Shown: positions 34,685-45,290, numbered from the stretch's first letter. The stretch: DNA of 64,000 bases from Flavobacterium sp. N502540 (GCF_025947365.1 NZ_CP110012.1:682001-746000); one strand, 5' to 3'. Notes: a model not told the origin generated them from the sequence alone. Numbers and translations are program-made.

Positions 34685-37140
34685 AATCTCGCATTCAACT
34701 TCACATTAAAAACCCTCGAGGTCATATAATTTGGAATTGCATACTGATTTTTAGAATACACATCACGGACCCAGGTATTGGTAATCGCATTTTGATTATT
34801 GAAAAGATTGAAAATTTCAACTCCAACAGACAATTCTTTAAAGTTCTTCAACCATTTAGCCTTAGCAACTTTCGTGTTTCCATCTACAAAAACTTTCGCA
34901 AAACCAACATCAGCTCTACGATAATCATTCAATCTTCTTTGGTACAGATATGGATCTGAATAAGCCGGTGCTCCTCCGGGTAAACCGGTATTATAAACCA
35001 GATTCAAATACAACTTTACACTTGGAATACTTGGCATATAATCCTGAAACAGCATCGCAAATTTCAAACGCTGGTCTGTGGGCCTCGCGATATAACCTTT
35101 GTTTTCATAATTCTCTTCGGTTTTTAAATATCCAAAGCTAATCCATGATTCTGTTCCGGGTACAAACTCTCCATTCAGTCTAAAATCAACTCCTTGTGCA
35201 TAGGCTTTTGCATTATTATTGGCAACATATCGAATTCTGACATTATCAATAGAATACACATTTACATCTGAAAGCGATTTATAATAAAGTTCTGTAACCC
35301 ATTTAAAAGGACGATTCCACATTTTAAAATTATAATCGTTCCCCAAAACGATATGAACGGATTCCTGCGCTTTCACATTTGGATTTACCACACCATTTAA
35401 ATCCCTAAGTTCTCTATAAAAAGGGGGCTGATGGTACAATCCTCCGGAAAGTCGGAAGAGCATGTCCATATCCCAATCCGGTTTTAAAGCAAATTGGGCA
35501 CGCGGACTGAAAACGGTTTGAGTCTTACCTTCAACAGCACCTCCTGAAACATTCCAACTCTGAAAACGAGCTCCGAGATTATACCAAACCTGACTGGATC
35601 CTATTTCCGATTTTTTATTCCATTGCGCATATCCCGAAAATCGGTTTATGGTATTAAAATTTGTCGCCCGCACCTCCTGATACGGTAATAACGGCCCGGT
35701 ATAAGACTCATAAGGCTGATTGTTCTTCGGTAAAAAAGCGATTGGTGGATTAATCGAGAATCCGGCCGAATCAATCATCTCCCACTCTACAATTCGATCC
35801 CTAATTGATTCACGCGTATATTTCAAACCAAATTCCAGCTGACTGTCATTTTTCCATTCTTTAAAACCTTTGATTTCTACATTGGCGATTAAAGCATCTA
35901 AGTCATTTCGGGCATGACTCAATTGCGAACCTATTCCACGAGTGAAATCAACATTTGAGGTGTCTTCATTTTCGACACTACCCAAACGATATTGTGCGAG
36001 AATATCAAAATGCTCCTGTTCTATGGTATGAAAAAGCGAACCAATTAGTTTCAAAGTAAAAGTGGGCGAAACTTTGTATGTCGTTTTTAAGGCGCCGAAA
36101 TAGGTATTGTACTGATCCCTTTCCCTGCCTTCATAATACACGGCAAGTGCCATCGGTTGATCTATGGTCCCAAATTTTGTCTCACGGGTTAAAGGCTGAT
36201 ACAAGTATTTATTTTGAGAGATATTCCCTAAAAAGCTCATTTGCCATTTTGCAGAAATATCATAATTAACATTGGTCTGAATATCTGCAAAAGTTGGGGT
36301 ATAATTTGTTTGCGTGTCCTGGCTATTCACCAACAAGCTATTATTTCTATAACGAACTCCGGTTACAGCCGACCATTTTTTATTTTTAGAAACAGCATCG
36401 GCCGATATACTCCCTCCAAGCAAACTGGCTTCAAGCGAAGCGCCAAACTGCGTTGGTTTTCTGTAAGTGATATCTAAAACAGAGGATAATTTATCTCCAA
36501 ATTTTGCCTGAAATCCTCCTGCCGAAAAGTCAACATTCTGCACTAAATCGGTATTGGTAAAACTCAATCCTTCCTGTTGTCCGGAACGAATTAAAAATGG
36601 GCGATAGACTTCGATCTCGTTCACATAAACCAGATTTTCATCGTAATTTCCACCCCGAACAGCATATTGCGTACTCAGTTCATTATTGGAATTTACACCC
36701 GGCAGTGTTTTCAAAATATTCTCGATTCCGGCATTGGCTCCCGGTATTTTCTTAATAGTAGCAACATCGACATTTGCGATACCCTGAATCCTCTTCTTAC
36801 TTTTAGAAGAAACAAAAACTTCTCCCATTTGTTCTTCGGAACTACTCATTAAGGGATTAAAAACGAAAATCTCATTTGAGGCTAAATGTACAGTCAGACT
36901 CATCATTTTTAAAGAAACGTGAGTAAAAATCAACGAAATCTTTTTACCTGACGGCACTACGATTTCATAAAAACCATTTGAATCAGATTGAGAAACATTT
37001 CCGGAAGAGCTGATATTTACTCCAGTCACAGGACGTTTCTGCTCATCCAGAATAACACCTTTTACATGAGCCTTCTGAGCATATGAGATACTGGTCATGC
37101 ATAAAAAAAGAAAAACGGCTATTAACTTAATTTGATTCAA
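34681..37140 (-). CDS. TonB-dependent outer membrane receptor
   Basis: 819 residues. Signal peptide ending at SYAQKA (about 22), a carboxypeptidase-like regulatory domain (about 24-100), a plug domain with KIPGANAGIENILKTLPGVNS and QYAVRGGNYDENLVYVNEIEV, and a 22-strand barrel ending in a short C-terminal strand (FNVKLNARL). It imports a large ligand driven by TonB. No SusD partner is adjacent, so it is not a standard Sus-type glycan system. The ligand is unknown. An M23 peptidase gene lies 11 bases upstream. Confidence 0.9.
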   Translation of the reverse strand: MNQIKLIAVFLFLCMTSISYAQKAHVKGVILDEQKRPVTGVNISSSGNVSQSDSNGFYEIVVPSGKKISLIFTHVSLKMMSLTVHLASNEIFVFNPLMSSSEEQMGEVFVSSKSKKRIQGIANVDVATIKKIPGANAGIENILKTLPGVNSNNELSTQYAVRGGNYDENLVYVNEIEVYRPFLIRSGQQEGLSFTNTDLVQNVDFSAGGFQAKFGDKLSSVLDITYRKPTQFGASLEASLLGGSISADAVSKNKKWSAVTGVRYRNNSLLVNSQDTQTNYTPTFADIQTNVNYDISAKWQMSFLGNISQNKYLYQPLTRETKFGTIDQPMALAVYYEGRERDQYNTYFGALKTTYKVSPTFTLKLIGSLFHTIEQEHFDILAQYRLGSVENEDTSNVDFTRGIGSQLSHARNDLDALIANVEIKGFKEWKNDSQLEFGLKYTRESIRDRIVEWEMIDSAGFSINPPIAFLPKNNQPYESYTGPLLPYQEVRATNFNTINRFSGYAQWNKKSEIGSSQVWYNLGARFQSWNVSGGAVEGKTQTVFSPRAQFALKPDWDMDMLFRLSGGLYHQPPFYRELRDLNGVVNPNVKAQESVHIVLGNDYNFKMWNRPFKWVTELYYKSLSDVNVYSIDNVRIRYVANNNAKAYAQGVDFRLNGEFVPGTESWISFGYLKTEENYENKGYIARPTDQRLKFAMLFQDYMPSIPSVKLYLNLVYNTGLPGGAPAYSDPYLYQRRLNDYRRADVGFAKVFVDGNTKVAKAKWLKNFKELSVGVEIFNLFNNQNAITNTWVRDVYSKNQYAIPNYMTSRVFNVKLNARL

Positions 37141-37151
37141 GTGCTTGGGTT

Positions 37152-38855
37152 TTATTTTTGTTGGCTTCTAAAAAAATGAGTCTCAAAGATAGCAGAATTT
37201 CCTACATTATCAATCACTTCAATTTTTAAATCATTTGCTCCTTCAGCAAGAAGAGTATCATCAAAAGTATGCGTTATTTTTCTTGATTTACTTTCATATT
37301 CAAACAAAATCCAGTTTCCATTAAGATAACCGTTGTACGATTTGATTCCGGAAGAAGCATCATTAATGGTAAATTCTATCTTTTTAACTCCGGTTATCCA
37401 CTTGTCCTGAATTGGTTTTACAATTTTAATGGTGGGTGCAATAGTATCCAGAACTAATCCAAATTGCCCTAATATTTTTGATTTGGCAGTAAAAACATCT
37501 CCTTTTCTCACTGTTCCGTTATAGCTGGCATTGTTTCCGCTAAATCTTCCAATAAAAAGTTTATCCTTCAAGGTTTCCGGAAACGAACTGTCTTTAATCG
37601 TAATGGTAAAATTGGAGTGCACCGGAACGGTATCGTCGTGGATATAAATACGATTATTTTTGACATCAAAGTTTAAATTAAAATCATCATAAAAAGTTCC
37701 TGCCGGAAAAAACACAGACATATTGTCTTTTTCAAAATTCGAATCTTTATTGACTTTAATAAAGTATTTTGAAGTTATTGGCTCCTCTTTTACAACTGGC
37801 GTTGCCGTGTCGTATTCAACCGGAACAGTAACAGCGCTTAAATTCCCAAAATAATCCGAAACCTCAATTCTGTAAGTGGATGCTAAATTAGGTTCGGCCG
37901 AAACAATTCCACGCAAGGAATCGGTCTTAATAATACTCAACGCATAAGGTGTTTTCATAAAGAGTTTCTGAACCCGCTGACCCGATTTTTTATATTTACC
38001 ATAATCGATAAAAGCGTTTATATATCGCATCTCATCGAAGGAATAGGTATTGAATTGATAATTGTAATTTTGATTTCCGTTCAGAAAAGTAGAAACATTA
38101 AAAACACCATTTTTATTAAACGAAACATCATCATAATCTACTGCAGAAATTCCGAAACCAATTCTACCATTAGCTTTTACTTTACTAGCCAGATAAGTCC
38201 CGTCTTTTTGCAAGGCGACATTCAGCAACAAAGGCTGTTTGGACTGATTTACCGTCGCATTATCCATAGGATAAACATACACACTCGAAATACTAGGCTT
38301 TTTAGTATCTTTTAGATTTTTATCGAAACCAAAAAATATCGGATTAATTACAAATTCTGTTTTAGTATCCCGAATTTCAAAATGAAGATGAGGTCCTTCT
38401 GATGAACCTGTATTTCCGGAAAGTCCAATCAGATCACCTCTTGTAACCGGTAGTTCGTTAGGTTTTGGAAACATTTCAATTTCATAGGCCTTTTCCTTAT
38501 AATGTGTTTTGGTTACATAATCTAAAATTGGTCCCACCGGAGTTTGCAAATGTCCGTACACCGAAGTGTATCCGTTTGGATGTGTAATGTAGATGCATTT
38601 ACCGTTGCCAAAAGTCGAAATTTTAATTCTCGACACATATCCGTCAGCAATGGCGTAGACCTTTAATCCTTCTCTCTGATTCGTTTTCAAATCAAACCCC
38701 GCATGGAAATGATTTGGCCGCAACTCCCCGAAATTACCGGAAAGCTGCATCGGGATATCCAGCGGCGGACGAAAATAATCTTTTGGATATTGCGTCTGCG
38801 CAAAAATAAATGGACTAAAAAGCAGGGCAAGTAACGAAAATCTCATAAGTAACAT
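37152..38855 (-). CDS. M23-family metallopeptidase
   Basis: 567 residues with a signal peptide (about 1-18). The peptidase domain is N-terminal (about 30-170), with zinc ligands in HFHAGFDLKT (HxxxD) and GPHLHFEIR (HxH). These lysostaphin-like enzymes cut peptidoglycan cross-links or only bind peptidoglycan. Residues 180-567 are beta-rich, probably Ig-like domains. The order with the receptor gene downstream and the divergent ZapB-zapA genes suggests a cell-envelope locus. Confidence 0.88.
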   Translation of the reverse strand: MLLMRFSLLALLFSPFIFAQTQYPKDYFRPPLDIPMQLSGNFGELRPNHFHAGFDLKTNQREGLKVYAIADGYVSRIKISTFGNGKCIYITHPNGYTSVYGHLQTPVGPILDYVTKTHYKEKAYEIEMFPKPNELPVTRGDLIGLSGNTGSSEGPHLHFEIRDTKTEFVINPIFFGFDKNLKDTKKPSISSVYVYPMDNATVNQSKQPLLLNVALQKDGTYLASKVKANGRIGFGISAVDYDDVSFNKNGVFNVSTFLNGNQNYNYQFNTYSFDEMRYINAFIDYGKYKKSGQRVQKLFMKTPYALSIIKTDSLRGIVSAEPNLASTYRIEVSDYFGNLSAVTVPVEYDTATPVVKEEPITSKYFIKVNKDSNFEKDNMSVFFPAGTFYDDFNLNFDVKNNRIYIHDDTVPVHSNFTITIKDSSFPETLKDKLFIGRFSGNNASYNGTVRKGDVFTAKSKILGQFGLVLDTIAPTIKIVKPIQDKWITGVKKIEFTINDASSGIKSYNGYLNGNWILFEYESKSRKITHTFDDTLLAEGANDLKIEVIDNVGNSAIFETHFFRSQQK

Positions 38856-38967
38856 TTTTGCTAAGATAAAAAATTAAGAAGCGAAAACCGAGTATAACGC
38901 CACAAAAATACAATCGATTGAATTTCATCCGTTTGTTTATTTTTAATGTAAAAAAATCGATAAAAAA

Positions 38968-38997
38968 TTGCATTAATAAAAAGGAATATTAACTTTG
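38968..38997 (+). promoter_or_regulatory. Promoter of the ZapB-like/zapA operon
   Basis: TTG (38968-38970), 19-base spacer, TAACTTTG (38990-38997), 28 bases before the first ATG. Confidence 0.7.
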
Positions 38998-39025
38998 TAG
39001 GATTAAGTAATGAATAGGATTTATA

Positions 39026-39316
39026 ATGAGTGTAATTGCCGAAATAATTGATACTCTTGAATATAAAGTCGAAAAGCTTTTTGAGAAATCAAAAGGCTTG
39101 GAGCATAATAATCAGGCTTTACAATTAGAATTAGCCAAAGCTGCGCAAATTATCCAGAAACAATCTGAAGAAATTGAAGCTTTGAAAAAGCAACATGAAA
39201 CACTTAAGATCGCCAATTCGTTACTCGGCAGTGACAACAACAAGAGAGAGACAAAGCTTAAAATAAATTCATTAATTCGCGAAATTGACTACTGTATAGC
39301 ACAGTTATCCGATTAA
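39026..39316 (+). CDS. Coiled-coil protein upstream of ZapA (ZapB-like)
   Basis: 96 residues, almost entirely predicted coiled coil (about 8-70, heptads of Leu/Ile with ELAKAAQIIQKQSEEIEALKKQ). Position directly before zapA suggests a division-ring partner comparable to ZapB, but homology to ZapB is not certain. Confidence 0.6.
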   Translation: MSVIAEIIDTLEYKVEKLFEKSKGLEHNNQALQLELAKAAQIIQKQSEEIEALKKQHETLKIANSLLGSDNNKRETKLKINSLIREIDYCIAQLSD

Positions 39317-39326
39317 CAAAGACGAC

Positions 39327-39620
39327 ATGGACGGAAAGCTTAAAATTAAAATATCAGTTGCAGACAGGGTTTACCCTTTAACGGTTGAACCTGTTCAGGA
39401 AGAAGGACTTAGAAGTGCTTCTAAAAAAATTGATGCTATGATCAAGCAATTCGAAGAAAGTTACGCGGTTCGTGACAAACAGGATGTTCTGGCGATGTGT
39501 GCCCTGCAATTTGCATCGCAAGTCGAACAAAAACAAATTGACAATGCGATCGATGGTGAAGAAACTATCGAAAGAATTAAAAGATTAAATGCGCTATTAG
39601 ATCAATATCTCGAAAATTAA
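39327..39620 (+). CDS. zapA: Cell division protein ZapA
   Basis: 97 residues. The start KIKISVADRVYPLTVEPVQEEGLRSASKKIDAMI is typical of ZapA, which bundles FtsZ filaments at mid-cell, and a C-terminal coiled coil (about 45-97) forms its dimer and tetramer. It is ten bases after the coiled-coil gene and directly before the 6S RNA. Confidence 0.88.
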   Translation: MDGKLKIKISVADRVYPLTVEPVQEEGLRSASKKIDAMIKQFEESYAVRDKQDVLAMCALQFASQVEQKQIDNAIDGEETIERIKRLNALLDQYLEN

Positions 39621-39639
39621 ACGTTCTTTTACAACAACT

Positions 39640-39809
39640 AAGATACTGCCTACATTAGTTCACAATTGGTAAACTCAACACTAACAATTTAGAATGAGCA
39701 AATCGTCGCTACTATAGTATGCCATGCTTCGGCTTGGAAACTTGAACAGTGAGTTAGCTCAAAACTTGTCTTTACGAGTTTATTCAAGCAATTAATGTAG
39801 GCTTTTTTT
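39640..39809 (+). ncRNA. ssrS: 6S RNA (6S-Flavo type)
   Basis: The 209-base gap between zapA and rny has no ORF but a closed RNA structure: GCCTACATTA (39648-39657) pairs perfectly with TAATGTAGGC (39793-39802), followed by T7. The interior is long, partly paired and open in the middle, as expected for 6S RNA, which mimics an open promoter and holds RNA polymerase in slow growth. A zapA-linked 6S RNA is known in many bacteria and a Flavobacterial 6S class is described. Ends are approximate. Confidence 0.85.
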
Positions 39810-39829
39810 ATATATAAATTTTAATAAAC

Positions 39830-41392
39830 ATGGACATAATAACGATCATTATTTCAGGTGTTATAGGGATTGCTGCAGGTTTTGCAATTGCTAAAATCAT
39901 CGAAAAAAGCAATATTTCTAACCTCATCAAAAACGCCAAAAAAGAAGCCGCTTCCATTCTAAAAGATGCTAATTTAGAAGCCGAAAATATTAAGAAAGAT
40001 AAAATCCTTCAGGCAAAAGAACGTTTTATCGAACTAAAATCAGAGCACGAACAAGTTATTCTGGCAAGAGATAAAAAAGTTGCAGAGGTAGAAAAAAGAG
40101 TACGTGATAAAGAATCGCAAGTTTCTAATGAACTTTCGAAAGCAAAAAAAGTAAACGACGAGTTTGAATCTAAAACTCAGGAATACAACAACAAAATTGA
40201 AGTTTTAGACAAAAAACAAACTGAAGTTGACAAGCTACACAAAAGTCAATTGCAACAGCTTGAAGTAATCTCAGGACTTTCTGCTGAAGAAGCAAAAGAG
40301 CAATTAGTAGAAGGTTTAAAAGCCGAAGCTAAAAGCAAAGCGATGTCTCACATTCAGGACACTATCGAAGAGGCAAAACTTACTGCTCAGCAAGAAGCGA
40401 AGAAAATTATCATTAATACAATCCAGAGAGTTGGAACTGAGGAAGCAGTTGAAAATTGCGTTTCAGTATTCAACATTGAATCTGACGATGTAAAAGGTAG
40501 AATCATTGGACGTGAGGGGCGTAACATTAGAGCTCTTGAAGCTGCAACGGGAGTTGAGATCATTGTTGACGACACACCTGAGGCGATCATCCTTTCTTGT
40601 TTCGATCCTGTTCGTAGAGAAATTGCCCGTTTATCTTTGCATAAACTGGTAACAGACGGACGTATTCACCCTGCACGAATTGAAGAAGTAGTTGCTAAAA
40701 CAGCGAAACAAATTGACGACGAAATTATCGAGGTTGGTAAACGTACTGTTATCGACTTAGGAATTCACGGTTTACATCCCGAATTGATTAAAGTTGTAGG
40801 TAGAATGAAATACCGTTCTTCTTACGGTCAAAACTTATTACAGCACTCGAGAGAAGTTTCTAAACTTTGTGGTATCATGGCTGCCGAATTAGGCTTAAAC
40901 GTAAAATTAGCCAAAAGAGCTGGTTTACTTCACGATATTGGTAAAGTTCCGGATACTGAAAGTGATTTACCTCACGCCTTACTAGGTATGCAGTGGGCAG
41001 AGAAATATGGTGAAAAAGAAGAAGTTTGCAACGCTATTGGAGCTCACCACGACGAGATCGAAATGAAATCATTACTTTCTCCGATTGTTCAGGTATGTGA
41101 TGCTATTTCAGGTGCACGACCAGGAGCGAGACGTCAGGTTTTAGATTCATACATTCAGCGTTTGAAAGACCTTGAAGAAGTCGCTTACGGATTTAGCGGT
41201 GTGAAAAATGCATACGCAATCCAGGCCGGTAGAGAACTTCGTGTCATTGTAGAAAGCGAAAAAGTTTCTGATGACAATGCTGCAAATTTATCTTTCGAGA
41301 TTTCACAAAAAATCCAAACTGAAATGACTTATCCGGGTCAGGTAAAAGTTACCGTAATTAGAGAAACCAGAGCGGTTAATATTGCAAAGTAA
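39830..41392 (+). CDS. rny: Ribonuclease Y
   Basis: 520 residues. N-terminal membrane anchor (2-24), a long coiled coil (about 28-190), a KH RNA-binding domain (about 210-275, [22 protein letters not shown]) and an HD domain ([13 protein letters not shown] and GAHHDE) with metal-binding His/Asp. It is an endonuclease that starts mRNA decay at the membrane. Length matches the family. Confidence 0.96.
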   Translation: MDIITIIISGVIGIAAGFAIAKIIEKSNISNLIKNAKKEAASILKDANLEAENIKKDKILQAKERFIELKSEHEQVILARDKKVAEVEKRVRDKESQVSNELSKAKKVNDEFESKTQEYNNKIEVLDKKQTEVDKLHKSQLQQLEVISGLSAEEAKEQLVEGLKAEAKSKAMSHIQDTIEEAKLTAQQEAKKIIINTIQRVGTEEAVENCVSVFNIESDDVKGRIIGREGRNIRALEAATGVEIIVDDTPEAIILSCFDPVRREIARLSLHKLVTDGRIHPARIEEVVAKTAKQIDDEIIEVGKRTVIDLGIHGLHPELIKVVGRMKYRSSYGQNLLQHSREVSKLCGIMAAELGLNVKLAKRAGLLHDIGKVPDTESDLPHALLGMQWAEKYGEKEEVCNAIGAHHDEIEMKSLLSPIVQVCDAISGARPGARRQVLDSYIQRLKDLEEVAYGFSGVKNAYAIQAGRELRVIVESEKVSDDNAANLSFEISQKIQTEMTYPGQVKVTVIRETRAVNIAK

Positions 41393-41413
41393 TCTCTACA
41401 TATTATTCATAAA

Positions 41414-41452
41414 AATAAAGGCGATCTAAAACAAGATAGCCTTTATTTTTTA
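41414..41452 (+). terminator. Terminator of rny
   Basis: AATAAAGGCGATCT (41414-41427) pairs with AGATAGCCTTTATT (41434-41447) with one mismatch, followed by T-rich sequence. Confidence 0.8.
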
Positions 41453-41465
41453 TAACACTACGGTC

Positions 41466-41650
41466 TGGTAATTTACACTTAGCTCATCAGTCTTCGACTT
41501 CGCTCAGACCGACACTCACATCTTCGCTCAGACTCACATTTTTGACTTCACTCAGGACGACAAGGGTGATAAACCGTCCTAAATATTGGTACTAACATTA
41601 TCAATAAAACTACAGCCATGACTACTGTCACTGCGACTGAGACTGCAACA
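41466..41650. repeat. Degenerate repeat words between rny and the kinase gene
   Basis: Words such as CTTCGCTCAGAC and GACTCACAT recur (at about 41485-41560), followed by ACTACTGTCACTGCGACTGAGACTGCAAC. No gene fits. Confidence 0.45.
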
Positions 41651-41654
41651 CCCC

Positions 41655-43175
41655 CTAAATATCGTTAAAAATAATTTTAAAGCTCGTTCCTACTCCCACT
41701 GTACTTTCTACTGAAATACTTCCTTTCATTGCCTCGATTTGATTTCTGGTAATATAGAGTCCGATTCCCCTTGCCTCCTGATTTTTGTGAAAAGTTTTAT
41801 ACATCCCAAATAACAAATCACCGTACACCGCCAAATCGATTCCCAAACCATTATCCGTGATTTTTAATGACTTGTAACCGTCCGGTTCGATTGAAAAATC
41901 AAAAACAATAACAGGATCTCTGTCCGGATGGGCATACTTTATAGCATTTGTTGTAAAATTCAGCAAAACACTTTCCAGATAAGCCGGGTTAAAATTAATT
42001 GTCAAATACTTTGGAACATTATTTACAATGGTAACTTTCTTATTCTTGTCGTACCCTTTAATCGTTGAAATCGTTTTCTCAATATATTCTGAAAGCTTTA
42101 ATGGAGACACAGCAATATTGATATTACTTTGTGTCTTTACAATCTGGGTTAAATTGGCAATCGTATCATTCAGATCATTAGAAACAGTTCGCAAATGTTC
42201 TAACATTTCGTTTACAGTTTGTTTATCAACATCCGCATCAATAAAATCCAGGATCGACTTTATATTTCCAGCCTGCGTATTCAGATTATGAGAAACGATA
42301 TGAGAAAAGTTCACCAATCGGCTATTTTGATCACTGTACAATTTCATCGTTTTAATCAGCTCCAACTCCTTCTCTTTTTGCAAAGAAACATCAGTATGTG
42401 TCCCGATCACGCGCAATGGTTTTCCATTTTCATCCCTTTCAATAACCTTTCCACGATCCAGAATCCACTTATAATTACCGCTTGAAGTCATAACGCGATG
42501 GTAATTTTCGTAATATGGGATCTTATTATCAAAATGCTCCTGTATATCCGAATAATACTTTGGAAGATCTTCGGGATGCACAATCTTATCCCAACGTTCC
42601 GGGTCATCGAAAATATCAGCGGAATCCAATTCCAAAATCTTTAACGACAATGACGAATAGAAAACCCTGTTGGTTACCATATCCCAATCCCAAATTCCGG
42701 CAGTAGAAGCCTCAAGAGCAAATTGAAAACGCTCTTCAGAAATACGTAGTTTTTCTTCCTTATCTTTCAATTCCGTAATATCCGAAACATGTCCAAAAAA
42801 GCTAACACGCCCGTCGGCGGACTGCTCTGTTTTAGCAGAAACCTTGAACCATCGCATCCCTTTTTTAGGTAAAATAGCTCTAAATTCGACATTCCAGGGC
42901 TTTGCTTCTTTACGTGCTTTGACTAAAGACTGAAAAAACAGATCACGATCCTGAGGAAAAATCCGATCGTAAATTACCAATTTAATGTCATTGGTAAACT
43001 CTTTTACACTAAGTTCAAAAATATCGTCAGCTGATTTACTGACCAGAGGGAAAGTATACCTGTTTTCGCTGTCAACAACAAACTGAAACAGCAGGTCCGG
43101 CATTTCGGCAAGCAATTTTTTATAAAAATTATTTACCTCTAAGCAATTCTCATTTCCATATAAATCAAAAACCAT
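41655..43175 (-). CDS. PAS-domain sensor histidine kinase
   Basis: 506 residues, no membrane segment, so a cytosolic sensor. Two PAS domains (about 15-135 and 140-272; each with a PAC-type end such as FRAILPKKGMRWFKVSAKTE), a phospho-acceptor helix with VSHNLNTQAGN (His near 290), and an HATPase domain with N box NFTTNAIKYA and G boxes DNGLGIDL and GIGLYITRNQI. The motif HNL replaces the usual HEL, as is common in Flavobacterial kinases. No response regulator gene is adjacent, so it is an orphan kinase. Confidence 0.9.
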   Translation of the reverse strand: MVFDLYGNENCLEVNNFYKKLLAEMPDLLFQFVVDSENRYTFPLVSKSADDIFELSVKEFTNDIKLVIYDRIFPQDRDLFFQSLVKARKEAKPWNVEFRAILPKKGMRWFKVSAKTEQSADGRVSFFGHVSDITELKDKEEKLRISEERFQFALEASTAGIWDWDMVTNRVFYSSLSLKILELDSADIFDDPERWDKIVHPEDLPKYYSDIQEHFDNKIPYYENYHRVMTSSGNYKWILDRGKVIERDENGKPLRVIGTHTDVSLQKEKELELIKTMKLYSDQNSRLVNFSHIVSHNLNTQAGNIKSILDFIDADVDKQTVNEMLEHLRTVSNDLNDTIANLTQIVKTQSNINIAVSPLKLSEYIEKTISTIKGYDKNKKVTIVNNVPKYLTINFNPAYLESVLLNFTTNAIKYAHPDRDPVIVFDFSIEPDGYKSLKITDNGLGIDLAVYGDLLFGMYKTFHKNQEARGIGLYITRNQIEAMKGSISVESTVGVGTSFKIIFNDI

Positions 43176-43328
43176 ATATCACTTATTTATGTAGATTGAA
43201 ATATTAAAAACAATGATCCCAATAGTAAAAAACAAAAGCTGAAACTGGCTCTTTTATTTCCTAATTACCACAAAATATTATACAATATATTACTTTTTTG
43301 ATTTAAAAACGACTTCCGGCTTCAAAAA

Positions 43329-44225
43329 TTACTTCCGTGGATGAAAAGATAACATTACCTCTTTCAAAAAACTCCTGTCTAAATGCACATAAATTTCGGT
43401 CGTAGTAATCGATTCGTGCCCTAACATCAACTGAATTGATCTTAAGTCGGCACCATTTTCAAGTAAATGAGTTGCAAAAGAATGCCTTAAGGTATGCGGA
43501 CTAATACTTTTATGGAGGTTAATTTTTACAGCGAGATCCTTTATAATGGTAAAAATCATGGCGCGTGTAAGCTGATTGCCTCTCCTGTTCAAAAATAAAG
43601 TATCTTCACAACCTTTTTTTATTTTAAGATTCACCCGAATCTCCTTCTGATAAATCTGAATGTATTTCTGAGCAAATTTACCCACCGGAACAAAACGTTC
43701 TTTATTTCCTTTTCCGGTAATTTTAACAAACCCTTCTTCAAAAAACAAATCTGAAATTTTTAAAGAAACCAATTCCGAAACCCTAAGACCGCAGCCGTAC
43801 AAAGTTTCCAACATTGCGCGATTCCGTTCCCCTTCATTGGTACTCAGATCAATTGCCGCAATAAGAGAATCTATTTCATCTAAAGACAGCGTATCAGGCA
43901 ATTTTCGCCCTGTTTTAGGAGTCTCGATCAGTTCCATCGGATTGTCGTTTCTGTAATCTTCAAAAATCAGATAATTAAAAAAACTTTTCAAGCCCGAAAT
44001 AATTCTCGCCTGTGACCGTGGATTGACTTCTTTAGCTACCGCATAAATAAACTGCTGAACCGTTTCATCATCAATCTTTATGGGAGAGATCTCTATACTG
44101 TTTGTCTCCAGAAAAAGGCACAGACGCTCGATGTCAAAACCATAGTTTTCGATTGTATTTTTAGACAAACCTCTCTCTATGCGCAAATACGACTGATAAT
44201 CTTTTATATAACGGTTCCAATTCAT
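43329..44225 (-). CDS. xerD: XerD-like tyrosine recombinase
   Basis: 298 residues from ATG at 44225 (the earlier ATG would add six hydrophobic residues unlike the family). The N-terminal core-binding domain (1-100) is followed by the catalytic domain with Arg in GCGLRVSEL, His-x-x-Arg in SPHTLRHSFATHLLENGAD, His in LGHES and Tyr in TEIYVHL. It resolves chromosome dimers at dif with XerC. It is not part of a mobile element as seen here, so a housekeeping role is likely. Confidence 0.9.
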   Translation of the reverse strand: MNWNRYIKDYQSYLRIERGLSKNTIENYGFDIERLCLFLETNSIEISPIKIDDETVQQFIYAVAKEVNPRSQARIISGLKSFFNYLIFEDYRNDNPMELIETPKTGRKLPDTLSLDEIDSLIAAIDLSTNEGERNRAMLETLYGCGLRVSELVSLKISDLFFEEGFVKITGKGNKERFVPVGKFAQKYIQIYQKEIRVNLKIKKGCEDTLFLNRRGNQLTRAMIFTIIKDLAVKINLHKSISPHTLRHSFATHLLENGADLRSIQLMLGHESITTTEIYVHLDRSFLKEVMLSFHPRK

Positions 44226-44304
44226 AGCTACAAAGTAAAACATTTTCAGGCATAAAAAAACCTTCCGGATTAGGGAAGGTTACAAAATTTATTGTTGGAT
44301 AAAA

Positions 44305-44886
44305 TTAGAATTTATACGCTAAAGATAACGCAAGGTTACTGTTTTTAGCACTGTCATAATAATCATCTGAATTATCAATATCTTTATCAGAAAGTGGAGA
44401 TAAACCAATTGTGTAACGAAGACCTACTGAAAGGTTATCCGTAAAACTGTATCCGGCTCCAAGATTGAACCCTAGATCTGCTGATCTTGTAAAATCTTTA
44501 ATGTTTCTACCATCATTTTTCGCTGACAACAAAATCCCCAACTGCGGACCAGCTTCAACACTAAATTTTTTGTCAACGATATAATATTTCGCCAATACAG
44601 GAATATTTAAATAGTTTAATTTAATATCACTATCATTCCCAAGAGGCAAGTCTACTTTAGTTCCCTGAGTAGAAAACAAAAGCTCAGGCTGAATAAAGAA
44701 TCTCTGAACCACATGAATTTCTGCAAAACCTCCAACGTGAAAACCTACAAGAGATTTAACATGATCCACATCTCCTCCAACTACTGTTGAAATATTAAGA
44801 CCTCCTTTTACTCCGAATCTGGTCTTTTGTGCATTAGCAAAACCAAATACCATTACTGCCATAGCAGCCAAAATTATTCTTTTCAT
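44305..44886 (-). CDS. Outer membrane beta-barrel protein (PorT-like family)
   Basis: 193 residues. Signal peptide ending at GFANAQK (about 19), then an eight-stranded barrel pattern (GVKGGLNIST, FFIQPELLFSTQG, LNYLNIPVLAKYYI, FSVEAGPQLGILLSAK) and a terminal strand ending in Phe (ALSLAYKF). This is the porin-like outer membrane family abundant in Bacteroidota; function unknown. A close paralogue is divergently transcribed 400 bases away. Confidence 0.85.
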   Translation of the reverse strand: MKRIILAAMAVMVFGFANAQKTRFGVKGGLNISTVVGGDVDHVKSLVGFHVGGFAEIHVVQRFFIQPELLFSTQGTKVDLPLGNDSDIKLNYLNIPVLAKYYIVDKKFSVEAGPQLGILLSAKNDGRNIKDFTRSADLGFNLGAGYSFTDNLSVGLRYTIGLSPLSDKDIDNSDDYYDSAKNSNLALSLAYKF

Positions 44887-45290
44887 TACAATTTGTTTTT
44901 TGAGTTATTCATGCCAAATATAAAGATAACCTTATTAAAAAAGAACTTGTATGCTAATTAATAAATTGGTAAATACCGTTTTATATCATTCTCAACAGAT
45001 CTTTCTTCTTTATTATAGCCCAATATCAAATCTCGAATATCAAAATAAACTTACGAAATAAAAAAGTTTTAAAATATAATTTGAACTATAAATCTTACTA
45101 AATAAAAAGTACATCCCAAAAAACCGATCACAAATAAACTTCTTAAATAGAGCCAATTACAGGCCTAAAATCAATAAAAATGGGAAATTTAGTAATTATT
45201 TAAACCAAAATATAAAACAATAAATTCCTAATTCTGTAGTTTTGACTAATAAATAACATTTAAAAAAAATCAAATTTTAAAAACACTTTT
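44887..45290. other. Divergent promoter region between two barrel genes
   Basis: No gene is seen in these 400 AT-rich bases. A -7 box lies on each side: CAAATATA (44915-44922, i.e. TATATTTG on the minus strand) for the left gene and TAGTTTTG (45237-45244) for the right gene. No -33 TTG at the usual distance is clear for either. Confidence 0.5.

Noticed and set aside
43329..44225. XerD-like recombinase as an integrase marking a mobile island
   Set aside because: No tRNA target, direct repeats or phage genes nearby, and the sequence looks like a chromosomal XerD.
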